Assembly (NCBI GenBank): GCA_008933995.1
Contig: WARS01000052.1
Coordinates: 3,844,001-3,908,000, forward strand
Origin: Datnioides undecimradiatus
Taxonomy: Eukaryota; Chordata; Actinopteri; Lobotiformes; Datnioididae
Length of the DNA: 64,000 nucleotides
Direction of reading: 5' to 3'
Shown here: positions 12,101-21,245 of the stretch, in pieces
Layout: each line of letters opens with the position of its first letter
How positions within the stretch are numbered: the first letter of the stretch is position 1
Notes under the pieces: generated by a model
The model's database searches: none
Seen by the model: the letters and a program-made list of their open reading frames with translations, nothing else
What the model was told of the DNA's origin: nothing
Translations under genes and position numbers: made by a program

Positions 12101-13060
12101 AATAAAGCAGCAACATGAATTGAAACACTTTGAAATATGTACTAAATCTAACTCAAATATAAAGGACTTCACACACAAAATATAACAAATAATAAATGTG
12201 CTGTATATGTTTTTCAAAGGGGACCTATTAACATGTATGCCCAAATACTATTGATTTATACAAACAATAACCTACCAATATATGTGGTATATCCTACATT
12301 ATCTCATCTACTGCATATGTACCTCACAAAAAAAACACTAAATAAATGAGTTAATGGCTGTCATGACTGTGTTAAATAGGCACCTGCTGGATGAGCTGGG
12401 ACACCTGGTGCTCCAGTTTCCTGATGCGTTCTTCATTAGCAGGGTCAGCTGGATCAGCCGCAGTGGAACTAACTGGCTGGAAGCTCTGGCAGTTCGGTTG
12501 TGCAACCGGATCCGTGACTGCTTCAGAGGCAATCCGCTGACGAAACTGGGTCAGCACCTCATCGATGCGCGGTGTGGTGAGCGGGACTTCCCCTCTAACC
12601 TGCCGTGGAAACTTAAATTAGCTTTTTCAGCCCGTTTCAGCGGGGAAACGTTTTTTATGCAAGGGTTCCCGCCGCAGCAGGCTTTGCTAGTGAGAAAAAC
12701 AGAAAGATATTACCATCTGGTGCAGTTAATGTCTAAAGTAACCTTTTGGTAAAGAAACCAGGTATACCAACTTTCACTATCCTGGCACAAATCCACAATG
12801 TTACATAATATTTAGACAACTCCCTGTATATGTAACTATAAATACAAGCCTACTAATGGTAGTGCTGCATTAAAAATTACCACTTCATTGTGACTATTAT
12901 CCGAGGAGAGCAGGAGATCCATGTAATCCTCCAGACCAGGGATATCAGAGGGACTCACTAGACCTAACTGTGATGAATTTCCAAGCCGGTCCAGGCCATC
13001 CAGAATAGAGATCTGTGGCAAACACTGCATAACAATCTCCCTGTAACCTGCAGCAAGACA

Positions 13061-13101
<41 letters not shown>

Positions 13102-14484
13102 TGGAAAAGCCTGACCAGGCTAGAGCTTGGGGACATGGTGTGGATAAAAAAACACATCAGTTGTTGATGTTGGCTGGTTATGTTGCATGAAATCAAATAA
13201 TCTATACCTAATGAATAACCATCCTGTGCGGGCTATCCTCAAATGCACTATTGATGTGGCTCACTTAATGAGATCTGAATACTGCAAGTATGAGTGTGTC
13301 TGTACATACTGACAAAAGGGTTGTCAGAATGCTTTAAGTTTGCCCTCGTGGATTCTAACACGTGTTGTTAACAGCTACTGCGGTGAATAGATCAGTAACA
13401 GGCAGACATGGTTATTGATGCAAAGCATAACTTAAAGGAAAACAGGGGAAAGAGTTTTCCATTAATATAACTGCTGTCATCCAATTATTAAAAGACAGAG
13501 ACACAAGATGCATTAATTTTAATAGACCACAGCCATTGCTGCAAGCAGCTGTCCATTTGACTACCACTGATATATTATTGTATTCTTATTACAGACAAGT
13601 CAGTGGTGGTTAACATCAGTTATTCTACAAAATTAGTGAGTGATTCATCAAAAACAACAGAGGAGAGAAGAGAGAAATTTGCTGTTTGTTGCACATACTA
13701 ATGATGTCTATTATTAAACTTTTTAAATGTCCATTATGTAAAATCAGTCTTGTACTCTCCATTCCAGTGTTTATTTAGTTCACTTAAACTAATGCAATCT
13801 ACATCTGCAATAAACCATGTGTTTAATGGTGGTCATAGCATTTAAACTATTCTGGCGAGTGGTTATTTTAGAGGCTGTGATATGTGGTGCTGTAAAATAA
13901 TATTTACATAAATATGTTGTTGGGAATAACAAAATTAAGAGCGTCCAAAAGGGTCAAAAAGTTGTCAACAAGCTTCAAACAGTTCCAGCATAAACAAAAA
14001 CTGAACACTACTGCCTTCATAACGGTATGGGATGTTGTATAACGTTATGTTATAGTCTTTCGGCAGACACTTTTGTCCAAAGCAACTTACAGAAGCTGTA
14101 TTCATTACAACATGTCTTCAAAAACTGGAAATGCATTCCCTCCAAACAAACAGCTACAAACATGCTCAGGGCTACCAGCGTATACTTTAGAGCTTTTTCT
14201 CTTTTAGAAATGAAAATGCAAGCATGGGGTGCCCAAGTGCAGTCTAAAAAAGGTGGATTTTCAACCAGCAGTGGAAAAATCAGACTGGCTTCATTTTATC
14301 TTGCTGTACCCAATAAACTGGTAACGGAGTAAGTAAGACTCTCTATATACAAGAACACAAACACAAGTCTCTGCACTAGAAATTTTAATACACTTCAACA
14401 ACATCTGACTAAATCAAGCTGAGTTTGTTTTGGTCATCATGCATATCAGCTATCATGCACTGATGCAACATCTATGTGCACGTT

Positions 14485-14546
<62 letters not shown>

Positions 14547-16288
14547 TTTACAACTTCACAACAAAATAAGCTCTTCATATCCTACCTGGTGACCTACACA
14601 CAGGGTTGTCACTGCCACTCTGGCCTAAAGTCACCTCTCTTAAACACTGCAATCCCAGTAGACACTGCAGGAGGTGATCGATGCTGTCCAGGTGGTTGCC
14701 ATGGAGACTGAGGTGCTTCAGTTTGTATTCCAGGCCGTGGAGATACAACAAGCCTAATCAACAGCACTGACATGTCAGTCACTTGCTTGTGTTTTTACAT
14801 GAGCATAGACAAAGAAAACTCTGCTCTGCCGGTACTCAACTCACCAGTGAGGTTGTTTATCTGATTGTAGGCCAAGTTTAATCTTGTCAAGTTCACGAGG
14901 CCATTCAGTCCTGACGTAAAGGGAGGGGACGTTAACAACTGAGTGATTTTACAGCTCATAAAGCAGTGACAGCAACATCAGAGTAAACACAAAACTCTCT
15001 AATGAAGAATTATTAGATTTAAAACACCCACAAAGCTGGAACATTAATTGTCAGAGTAAAATAGAGACTAAAGACTCACCTTCAACCTTGGTGATCAAGT
15101 TGCAGGATAAATTTAAAGTCCTGAGGGAAGTGAGGGAACTTAGACCTTCAATCCTAGAAATGCAATTGGAGGAAAGGTCTAAGTGCCTGAGGTGCCACGC
15201 TGAGGTCAGGCCTTCAATCCTTGGGATTTGATTGTGGTGTAGATTAAGAGATGTTACAGTGGGGGGGACATCTGGCAAACTAAACAGAGAGCAGCAAGGT
15301 GAAACAACAGAATCACCGTGGACCAAAAATTTTGATAATTTTATGCCGAGGCACGTTTTCATCCATTCATCAGTTGTTAAGTCAAGAAAAATTACTTCTT
15401 CAAATGTCTTGGTTTGTTTTCTGATAAACAATTTAAGTTTACATATCCATAAAACACAGACACACACCCTGTCCTCAGATTTAACTCAAAGCTTGTAAGT
15501 ATTGAACATTTCTGTTTGATTTGATGTCAAAAATGTTACAGATTAAAATTGTTACAGATCCAAAACCAATATAAGATTGTTGCATTTTAAGTATCTAAAG
15601 TTCTAAGAAAAGAGTAATTACCTAGTTTGTGAAATTTATGAAATGAAGCAATGATGCCAAAAACCTCTCTGTTTGTGTCATGTTACAGAAACTGCAATAT
15701 CTGAACTTTTGATTTATTTTAGGTTTTCAATGGCGCCATGTGACTAAGAACATTAACTCAGCTATGGTTTTGTAGTTTTGTTAAATATTTAATTTCCACT
15801 CTTCTTCAAAATGATTTCATTACATACATTACATCACCAACCTATGATAAACCTACAAAATGTGATAAACTGTTATTATTTAACTTCCCAGCAGTATATA
15901 TAATAGAATTAATATAGCTTGCCCTTCACCAGCCACAACATTAAGATGTTACTTAGGAATGAAAGGCATCACTAGTTAATAAGACTCATATACAGAATAA
16001 TATACAACGAAAGGAGAAACTGTGCTGCATAATGAACCTACTGCATACTTTTGATATATTGCTAATGTACTTTCAGTCAACTTTAAGGATAGGCACTGTT
16101 TTATTAAACTGGTTTTTACCTACTTTTGAGTATATCTGAATGTCAAACAAAGACGGGAAGTGATTAGACATTTTATGAGACGTGGGGCACAATTAATACA
16201 CAATTAACTAAAAGAGCTAAAAGAGAGAAATTAATTAGCATTACCTTGTTATATTTTTGTTTATAAGACTCAGCTCCTTGTCTCCCAT
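2992..16288 (-). CDS. lrrcc1: LRRCC1, leucine-rich repeat and coiled-coil centrosomal protein 1 (complete, 19 coding exons)
   Basis: Centriolar/centrosomal protein (also called CLERC; related to Chlamydomonas VFL1) that acts in centriole structure, spindle poles and cilia. Seen: 19 exons whose phases all agree, 3069 nt, 1022 aa plus stop. Residues about 15-145 hold leucine-rich repeats (LNLHHNQI, LDLSSNCI, LNLSCNLI, LNLAYNQI, LSLHGNHL) with an LRR-cap-like GYREIVMQCLPQ. Residues about 160-410 are a polar, basic linker (RRRTRIPKHRN). From about 415 to the end the chain is a continuous coiled coil, with family blocks such as ALEDEFRMALTIEA, MVKEQKNRISEL, RAERRIWGQELAQQG, DDQTETIRKLKE and EMRQLLEETETNK. 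Length and block order match human LRRCC1 as remembered. Oddities: a GC-AG intron after exon 16, and GT-repeat tracts at three acceptors. Confidence 0.96.
3111..3163. repeat. CA/TG microsatellite, interrupted (ACACATGTGCATGC pattern)
   Basis: Alternating purine-pyrimidine tract of CA runs broken by TGTGCATG and GCGTGCATG units. It lies immediately upstream, in transcript sense, of the LRRCC1 exon 19 acceptor, where it becomes a GU-rich polypyrimidine region. Confidence 0.95.
3675..3810 (-). CDS. lrrcc1: LRRCC1 exon 18
   Basis: Acceptor gtcaaacag, completes AAA, then TAVEKLRCVDDAFRRQLESC to ERANQK, donor gtaaaa. 136 nt, phase 2 in, phase 0 out. Matches the human block AMEKLHSMDDAFKRQVDA. Confidence 0.93.
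4599..4736 (-). CDS. lrrcc1: LRRCC1 exon 17
   Basis: Acceptor cttgttattag, completes AGC (S), then DTSKKWQEKADLLTRLESQV to KATEAH plus AA, donor gtatga. 138 nt. Corresponds to the human segment NRKWHDKGELLCHLETQVK. Confidence 0.93.
4888..5096 (-). CDS. lrrcc1: LRRCC1 exon 16 (GC donor)
   Basis: Acceptor gtctaag, then SLQERDDQIRRLREEVTQAQ to LEEVKRVY plus AG. 209 nt, phase 0 in, phase 2 out. The intron begins GCAAGT, the classical non-canonical GC donor. No GT donor fits: the Y-S-D-T-S junction to exon 17 needs exactly this cut. Confidence 0.92.
5229..5392 (-). CDS. lrrcc1: LRRCC1 exon 15
   Basis: Acceptor tctcttttag, completes GGA (G), then ASLAQDRGRLEAKIEVLGAE to DDQTETIRKLKE, donor gtacat. 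164 nt, phase 1 in, phase 0 out. Coiled coil. Confidence 0.94.
5618..5631 (+). promoter_or_regulatory. candidate CTCF site in LRRCC1 intron 14
   Basis: CCACTAGATGGCAG matches every position of the CTCF core consensus CCASYAGRKGGCRS in plus orientation. Single-motif prediction only. Confidence 0.5.
5899..6073 (-). CDS. lrrcc1: LRRCC1 exon 14
   Basis: Acceptor ccctgccag, then SRLHSLEAEVEQDRRLSLQL to RRIWGQELAQQ plus G, donor gtggga. 175 nt, phase 0 in, phase 1 out. RAERRIWGQELAQQG is close to human RTERKVWGHELAQQG. Confidence 0.95.
6373..6558 (-). CDS. lrrcc1: LRRCC1 exon 13
   Basis: Acceptor gcttgtgcag, then VKEAYDQVTAELLELKATLA to KRDAVTDLK, donor gtaaaa. 186 nt, 62 codons, phase 0 at both ends. 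Includes the MVKEQK block. Confidence 0.95.
7156..7357 (-). CDS. lrrcc1: LRRCC1 exon 12
   Basis: Acceptor tgttttacag, completes AGA, then KQLDLRLQPGGADFREAVAK to IEAARFSE, donor gttggt. 202 nt, phase 2 in, phase 0 out. The conserved ALEDEFRMALTIEA block sits near its 3' end. A TGACGTCA 8-mer at 7285-7292 is part of the coding sequence (VTS). Confidence 0.95.
7865..8004 (-). CDS. lrrcc1: LRRCC1 exon 11
   Basis: Acceptor ccttccttag, then MKRHQELENKAAALKRELDI to LLASREQEH plus AG, donor gtacac. 140 nt, phase 0 in, phase 2 out. Coiled coil; the HELLASREQEH end resembles human HQLLALKEQEH. Confidence 0.93.
8282..8486 (-). CDS. lrrcc1: LRRCC1 exon 10
   Basis: Acceptor ctacccatccag, completes AGA, then LKEMLLKERSGRSELQTRVE to RARQQAEE, donor gtacaa. 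205 nt, phase 2 in, phase 0 out. Confidence 0.93.
8487..9611 (-). other. LRRCC1 intron 9 (1.1 kb)
   Basis: No coding exon seen. The segment at about 8860-9320 is unusually balanced in base composition, lacks repeats, and holds ATTA/TAAT- and GATA-like words. It is a candidate non-coding conserved element, judged by eye only. Confidence 0.3.
9612..9760 (-). CDS. lrrcc1: LRRCC1 exon 9
   Basis: Acceptor tatgaactcag, then TIVEERDQERERRWKAEQAV to MALHTTD plus AG, donor gtcaga. 149 nt, phase 0 in, phase 2 out. Human equivalent: LVEQLDQERETRWRAEQA. Confidence 0.95.
9773..9797. repeat. CA/TG microsatellite next to LRRCC1 exon 9 acceptor
   Basis: About 12 CA units with one CG interruption, 13 nt upstream (transcript sense) of exon 9. 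Confidence 0.95.
10024..10031. promoter_or_regulatory. perfect CRE palindrome in LRRCC1 intron 8
   Basis: TGACGTCA, the full cyclic-AMP response element. It is intronic and far from a start site, so function is uncertain. Confidence 0.25.
10823..10997 (-). CDS. lrrcc1: LRRCC1 exon 8
   Basis: Acceptor tttatgtgcag, completes AGC, then DQENHKQRCSKSAVGPRRKA to EEEETYR, donor gtacag. 175 nt, phase 2 in, phase 0 out. Basic, low-complexity linker that turns into the coiled coil at its end. The donor could also be read one base earlier, but only this cut keeps phase. Confidence 0.88.
11804..12009 (-). CDS. lrrcc1: LRRCC1 exon 7
   Basis: Acceptor atatttacccag, then APAAADKCSRSTHSVVTVQK to TKGQRSD plus AG, donor gtgagt. 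206 nt, phase 0 in, phase 2 out. Serine/arginine/lysine-rich linker without a predicted fold. Confidence 0.88.
12384..12611 (-). CDS. lrrcc1: LRRCC1 exon 6
   Basis: Reads FPRQVRGEVPLTTPRIDEVL, then TQFRQRIASEAV and EERIRKLEHQVSQLIQQ, donor gtgcct. Phase 0 at both ends. The acceptor is weak: ctaatttaag at 12612/12611 (228 nt), or ccacggcag giving a start at 12599 (216 nt). Both keep the frame, so the protein differs by only four residues. Confidence 0.8.
12881..13047 (-). CDS. lrrcc1: LRRCC1 exon 5 (end of LRR domain)
   Basis: Acceptor cttgctgcag, completes GGT, then YREIVMQCLPQISILDGLDR to NSHNEV, donor gtaatt. 167 nt, phase 1 in, phase 0 out. The LRR-cap-like motif follows the last repeat. 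The acceptor's pyrimidine tract is a long GT repeat. Confidence 0.93.
13062..13100. repeat. CA/TG microsatellite at LRRCC1 exon 5 acceptor
   Basis: About 19 uninterrupted CA units on the plus strand. In the transcript this is (UG)n ending about 15 nt before the exon 5 AG. Confidence 0.97.
14484..14549. repeat. compound (TG)n(TA)n(T)n tract
   Basis: TG run (14484-14509), TA run (14509-14528), then about 20 T. It begins about 37 nt into intron 4 of LRRCC1 in transcript sense, where it is poly(A), then AU, then AC repeats. Confidence 0.95.
14586..14753 (-). CDS. lrrcc1: LRRCC1 exon 4 (LRR)
   Basis: Acceptor ttgattag, completes GGC, then LLYLHGLEYKLKHLSLHGNH to NPVCRSP plus G, donor gtagga. 168 nt, phase 1 in and out. 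Contains LSLHGNHL and the NP-containing end of a leucine-rich repeat. Confidence 0.9.
14845..14910 (-). CDS. lrrcc1: LRRCC1 exon 3 (LRR)
   Basis: Acceptor ttacgtcag, completes GGA, then LNGLVNLTRLNLAYNQINNL T plus G, donor gtgagt. 66 nt, one leucine-rich repeat, phase 1 in and out. Confidence 0.93.
15080..15279 (-). CDS. lrrcc1: LRRCC1 exon 2 (LRRs)
   Basis: Acceptor ctctgtttag, completes AGT, then LPDVPPTVTSLNLHHNQIPR to LITKVE plus G, donor gtgagt. 200 nt, phase 2 in, phase 1 out. Three consecutive repeats with LxLxxNxI spacing of 22 residues (LNLHHNQI, LDLSSNCI, LNLSCNLI). Confidence 0.96.
16245..16288 (-). CDS. lrrcc1: LRRCC1 exon 1 (start codon)
   Basis: ATG at 16288-16286 opens MGDKELSLINKNIT plus AG and ends at donor gtaatg. 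44 nt, joining in phase to exon 2. A splice acceptor (gtttccag, 16332) lies 43 nt upstream, so a separate 5' non-coding exon near 16.4-16.6 kb is likely. Confidence 0.85.
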
Positions 16289-16599
16289 ATCGACAACATA
16301 CAGATAGCGTTAACCGTTGTGATGTGACTGTCTGGAAACAAATAAAACAGAGAAGTCTACGACTCGTGTCCTATCAGGCTAAATATACAGGAAACTAGGA
16401 ATTAGCCACCTAGCATGTTTGGCCAAAGTTTACTAGCGATCGAGCTCAGAGTCAAATTCATTCCAAGCCGATTACAAAGCACATTTACAAAATTCGGAAC
16501 AGCCAACGACTGTGGTCTAACAATTTGTAGCAGCCGAACAGCGTTTGTGAACTCGTTAAAACATTTGTTTTTGTTTTTAGCTTCTCCTCTGTCGAGTTG

Positions 16600-16690
16600 A
16601 ACTAGCCGCGTCTAGCACCGAACTTCCTGTTTCTATGACGTTGTCAACGGCAACATCCGGGAAACTTTTGCCTCCCGCATCCAGGTTATC
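16600..16690 (-). promoter_or_regulatory. lrrcc1: LRRCC1 promoter with X-box-like and ETS motifs
   Basis: CpG-containing segment about 310-400 bp upstream of the ATG. GTTGTCAACGGCAAC at 16640-16654 fits the RFX X-box form GTNRCC-N3-RGYAAC with one mismatch, and the ETS-like ACTTCC/GGAAGT word lies near 16622-16629. X-boxes are typical of centriole and cilium genes, which suits LRRCC1. The start site is not pinned down. Confidence 0.5.
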
Positions 16691-17379
16691 CAGGTAAACA
16701 CAGACTATAAGGAGTATTACGTCTAACACTAAGAGCAAATTTATAATATGCAGCAGATAATACGAGTTTACTAATGTTCTAAACCTATTATTAGTTTACT
16801 AATATTGTAAAATTGTTTTAAAACACAGGGGCGAGGTGAGAGGGGTGAGTAAGAAATCAGCATGTTCTGGATTTTTATGGGATTATTTAGCAGTTACTAA
16901 ACGGTTATATGTTTTTATGTGGTGTGTACAAAGTAGTTTAAAGTTTGCCACTTTAATAACACCTGGAAGAGGTGACGTATCTTGCAGTCTTCACTGAGAG
17001 GTTTAGTAGATATGAAACGTGTTCATAATAAAACATGAGAATATGCGAGAAATTGTTTGCTTACCATGATTTAATGGTTGCCCCGATAATTTCAGAATGT
17101 TGTTTAAGTTGCTGGAGACATATTAATATTGAATGGTCAGAAAGCAAAGAATCAGAAATCTAGATAACCTGATTTCCAGGTTCTAAAATGAACAAGCTCC
17201 AAAAATGCCACATCACACATTTCCCATAATGCAATTATGTTTGATTACACTCTTCCTGCCTTGTCAAAGCTCACCTCTTTCAAATTCAACACATCTACTT
17301 CATAGTGAAGGCACAGCAGGACCCCAGAGCGTCCAGCTGAAGTCACTGTAAACATTTCTTTGTGATTGTCAATCATATA

Positions 17380-17508
17380 ACTACAAAAGAAAAAAAAAAA
17401 CAAAAACCAGAAAGAGACATAAAACGGCTACAAAAAGAAACAAAATCACCACAAAGGGTTGCAGAGATTATCACAAAAAACACAAACTGACTACAAAGTG
17501 AGAAGCAT
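17380..17508. repeat. degenerate minisatellite-like repeat
   Basis: Imperfect units of the type gacataaaacggctacaaa / gaaacaaaatcaccacaaa / cacaaactgactacaaa, period about 20 bp. I recognise this as a simple-repeat class frequent in fish genomes. Confidence 0.6.
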
Positions 17509-19930
17509 CTCTTAAAATTTGGGCGTGCTCCTCTTGGGGAACAGCAGTCGACAAAACAGTGTCAGCTTAATGTCCATTTTGTGGCTATTCTGGAGCTTTA
17601 AGTCATATCAAGTAATGAGCCTTAAGATGACCTGCAGTTTTCATCATCAAAGTGAATTTTGAATCAAATTGATGGGACAATAAATACAAAATATGTTGCA
17701 TCCAGACTAAATTCACATAAAACATTACATTATATTGTTTATGAAGTTGTATAACATTTATGAGTGAAGATTTATGGGTGTCACAAGTTCCCGAGAGTGT
17801 TTTAATCATTCCCTCATTGTTACTGTGTGTTTATGCATGTCTGTATTTACTTCTCCCTGAGTTTTTTCTGACATCATTTCTTTTTGTGTGTTTACTTTTC
17901 TTGAAGCCTAGCCAAAATGGAGAAATCCTATTTAAAAATCAAACACATCTTGGTTTGCACCCAGTTTTTTTTCCAGTTTTCTTTTTGCTTGATTCTTTAC
18001 CAGCTGCTTCCCTCAGACCTTGTAGGAATCTTGCCGTGAAAAATGTGGTAATTACAAGAGATCTCTGCTAAAGAGCAATAAATGAACATACTGCTTGAAA
18101 AACACAATAGTTTATGCCTGCCAAAACAAAGAGGTTTTGGTGTACAATAGAAATGACGCATTTATGCGCTACAAAGTGATGAAACGATAAAATTCATGTT
18201 TTCCAATTAAATGGCTCTTTGTTCAAGAACAAAACCTCAGTATAATGGTTTCAGCTACTGCCATCTGCTAATTAAGACCAAGATCGTCTACCCATATCCT
18301 TCCACCTCATCAAATGCACCCCAAACATGGAATATAATGGAAAATAATTTCACTGTTATGAGTTGAAATTTTATACTGTGTATTTCCATGGGGGACCTCA
18401 GGCACACATGGGTATCTTTAAGGGTAACATTACACAACATAACTAAGGCATTGTGAAAACTAAATCTAAATGATTTAGTTCCAAAATTAGAGGTAACAGA
18501 GAATTAATATCGGTGCGATGAAATGATAAAAACTGTAGCAGGTGTACATGAATCACTGGAGAAGAATGGGATATGTCTCACACCTCACAAATATTTTTAA
18601 ATGCGTGAAAGTGTCGCGCACATGAGCAAATATGTGACAAATTCAATCCGCTGCATTGTGTGTGAAAGGAAAAAATAAATTAAAGTTTGCCGTACCATTA
18701 AAGTCAGAGTGATTTATATCAATCTTGACTGTGGAAAAAGTGAGTTTGAAGAACATAAAGCTGATGACTAGAGACTTTGCAATTTTGGAATTATTCATAG
18801 AGCAATATATTAAGTACAAATGGCTCTTTTTTCTGCTTGCCTTCCCTCAGATATGATTCATAAAACTTCCCCACATTAGCTCTGTCTTTAACTTATAGTC
18901 CTGTGGAACAATACTTGCTGCGAGTTGTGCATCCTCGCTCAACTATGGCTAATCACAGATGTATTATAAAGATCCTAACCCCTATTATACCCATAATTCC
19001 TCCAGCAGCTACAGCCTGGTGATTGATTCAGTTCATCACACACTGAACATTGTCCATATTAGAGGAGCTGCATGACTGATCATTGTACTCACTGGCTGCT
19101 GGCCAGCGATGATAGAACCAATTATACCTGCAACCCAGCCAATGGCCCTTCTTAACCTGTGAAAATGATGATCTGGTGCTAATGAAGTGAGTGAATTAGA
19201 AATGCCATCTGCCTCACCACCACTTATCTCTTATAGGCTACAGTTTTCAAGGGCACTGTGTTTAAAAAATTAGATGAATATTCTCATAGCCAATTAGAGA
19301 ACAAGACTAATGCATAGGAATGCTATAATTAAACTTTGGTGGAGAATTTGTGCATTTACCATCATTCTTTGCCTTTATTTTCACCTTGCTACGCCCATTT
19401 GTTTTTGGAAATTGTTTGAGGGTGGAGGCAAAAGTTGCAGGGAAGTGCAACTTAAGTTTTAGTCTGCAGTAAATTTGCAATGTTATGGAGTTAATGACGA
19501 GATAAAGAGCAGCATTGTTGGGAAGCAGTGCTCTGAGCTATATGAACTTAGTAATACACAAAGAATAACACATAGCCATTAGCCATTATGTATTATATAA
19601 TTGCATTAGATTATATTTTACTCATTCATTAGTATCTGTAAGCAACATTTTGCTACTTGTTGCAACTAATTATTAATCACTCATTTAAGTCATTCATCTG
19701 CTGTAATCTGCTCAGTTAATTGTTAATCTATTTGTGTTTTGGTAACATTAAATCATTAAAATGCAGCCAATCCAATGTCTGACAAGCTTTAACCATTAAA
19801 TGAGTGGTTGATAAATTAGTTGCCAATTAATGTTATATCAATCTACTGAGAAATTAGCTAATTATTTCACCTCTGATTAAATGTTCTATTTGGTAACTTG
19901 ATTTTCAGTAATAGTAACAAGTATGAGTGG

Positions 19931-20010
19931 TACCTAAAGTATATGCACAGGTACCTCAAAATGTTCTTAAGTGCAGTTTTTCATTAAATGTAAAGAGTTC
20001 ACCAGTGAAT
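19931..20010. repeat. fragment of 'caagtac' teleost repeat
   Basis: acaggtacctcaaaatgttc followed by ttaagtgcagt resembles the acctcaaaattgtacttaag core of a common teleost dispersed repeat, degenerate. Confidence 0.35.
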
Positions 20011-20459
20011 GAAAAATAACACACAACAATTCAGTTAATAGTTTTTTAGGTTGATTCACTCAAAACCACAATTATGAACTCTGTGGTGGCACCAAAGGGA
20101 AAGTCAGTCTTCAGGATTCATCTGTGGACCACAAGCGTCTGACGATGATTTCATGACAATCCAGTAGTTGCTGAGATATTTTCTGTCTGGACTGACCATC
20201 ATAGTGACATTGGCATCTATAAAATCATATTTAAAGCTTAAAATGATATGAGGCTGGAGAGTAAACTTTAAATATAGTCAAGTAGTTACCTCCCAATGTT
20301 GTTTCTCATGTCATACGAGGTTAATAAAAAAACTTTGTGAAAGTTGTTTGTGAAGACTCGAGCACAAGAAAAGTTTTTTGTGCGCACGGAAACACAGTGT
20401 GCATCTGTAGTTCAACAGTTTGTGAAAATGAAAGCCACAACACTCTCACTTTTTGTGGA

Positions 20460-21245
20460 GGGGGGAGAGGAACAGGTTTATTTCAAAAAACTGATATCAT
20501 CCATAGCTGTACACCAGATGCAATGAATACAAATGATCCATAATAGCCACACTTTTAAACATGCTGACAGTAAAAAATAGTCATCTTTTGTTTCCCATGA
20601 ACAGAATGTAAACAGAATTCAAAATGCATCTCATCATGTAGAACAAATGACAGACATGATCTGCATACAGTATACTGTGTGGAGGCATTCTGAATAAAGT
20701 ACATTTCAGCCAAATGTACAAATAAAGCAAATCACATAATAACCAAGTGTCAACTGTGTTCCTCTTACATTCATATTTAGCTCTCTGCCAGCATCGTGGC
20801 TTGTCACAGTTTTCAATGCACAGAAAAAGAACAAACATTTGCGGTACAACAAAAGGAGGGCAATTCATGGTTCATCTCAGTGATCACGTAACTGTATTTT
20901 TAATGCACAATACAGACCATAATATATTAAGCACACAATATACTGTCCTTGTTTTTCAGAGAGGCAATCAGTTTGGAGGGAAATTATCGATTGCTCTTTG
21001 CAGTTGATCTTGTGGTAGTCTGGAGAATATTCATAACCAGCGTTTTGATGGAGTACACATCGGGAGTGTCATGTTCTAATGAGGCAAACAAGCAACGAAC
21101 AAGTTTGAAAAACTCTCCCACTGCTGTCAGCTGCTCCTGCCACAGGGGTTCCTTTCATTTCAAATACACCTTCTTCATCAAGAAGGTTTTGCTGGTATCT
21201 GTTCTCCCAACTTCTTGTAGGATAGGACTCCTCCTTTTCCTCCAA
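20460..21245 (-). other. ralyl: inferred RALYL 3' UTR exon (possible alternative coding end)
   Basis: A strong acceptor (actctttttttcaag) precedes 21245. The upstream coding exon ends TGA followed at once by gtaagg, so a spliced 3' UTR exon is expected. If the 33-nt exon 7 is skipped, this exon is entered in phase 0 and stays open for 58 residues (LEEKEESYPTRSWENRYQQN and on, stop at 21069), giving another C-terminus. Confidence 0.45.
20477..20482 (-). terminator. ralyl: candidate RALYL polyadenylation signal
   Basis: AATAAA on the minus strand, about 760 nt after the start of the inferred 3' UTR exon. Inferred from position only. Confidence 0.4.

Larger units (their letters stand above)
16691..20455. 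other. intergenic region between RALYL 3' end and LRRCC1 5' end
   Basis: No exon recognised; plus-strand ORFs here (such as 17760-18071) are hydrophobic AT-rich chance frames. It holds a degenerate minisatellite at 17.38-17.51 kb, repeat fragments near 19.66-20.01 kb, and a repeat-poor, ATTA-rich stretch at 18.89-19.33 kb that could be regulatory. Confidence 0.6.

Noticed and set aside
12836-13196. ORFs containing VCVCVCVC runs (also at 3.0, 14.4, 27.5, 43.8, 50.2 and 60.0 kb)
   Set aside because: Translations of CA/TG microsatellites, not proteins. Only the downstream part at 12881-13047 is real LRRCC1 coding sequence.
17760-18071. 103-codon hydrophobic plus-strand ORF
   Set aside because: Phenylalanine/leucine-rich translation of T-rich sequence; it looks like a membrane protein only because of base composition.
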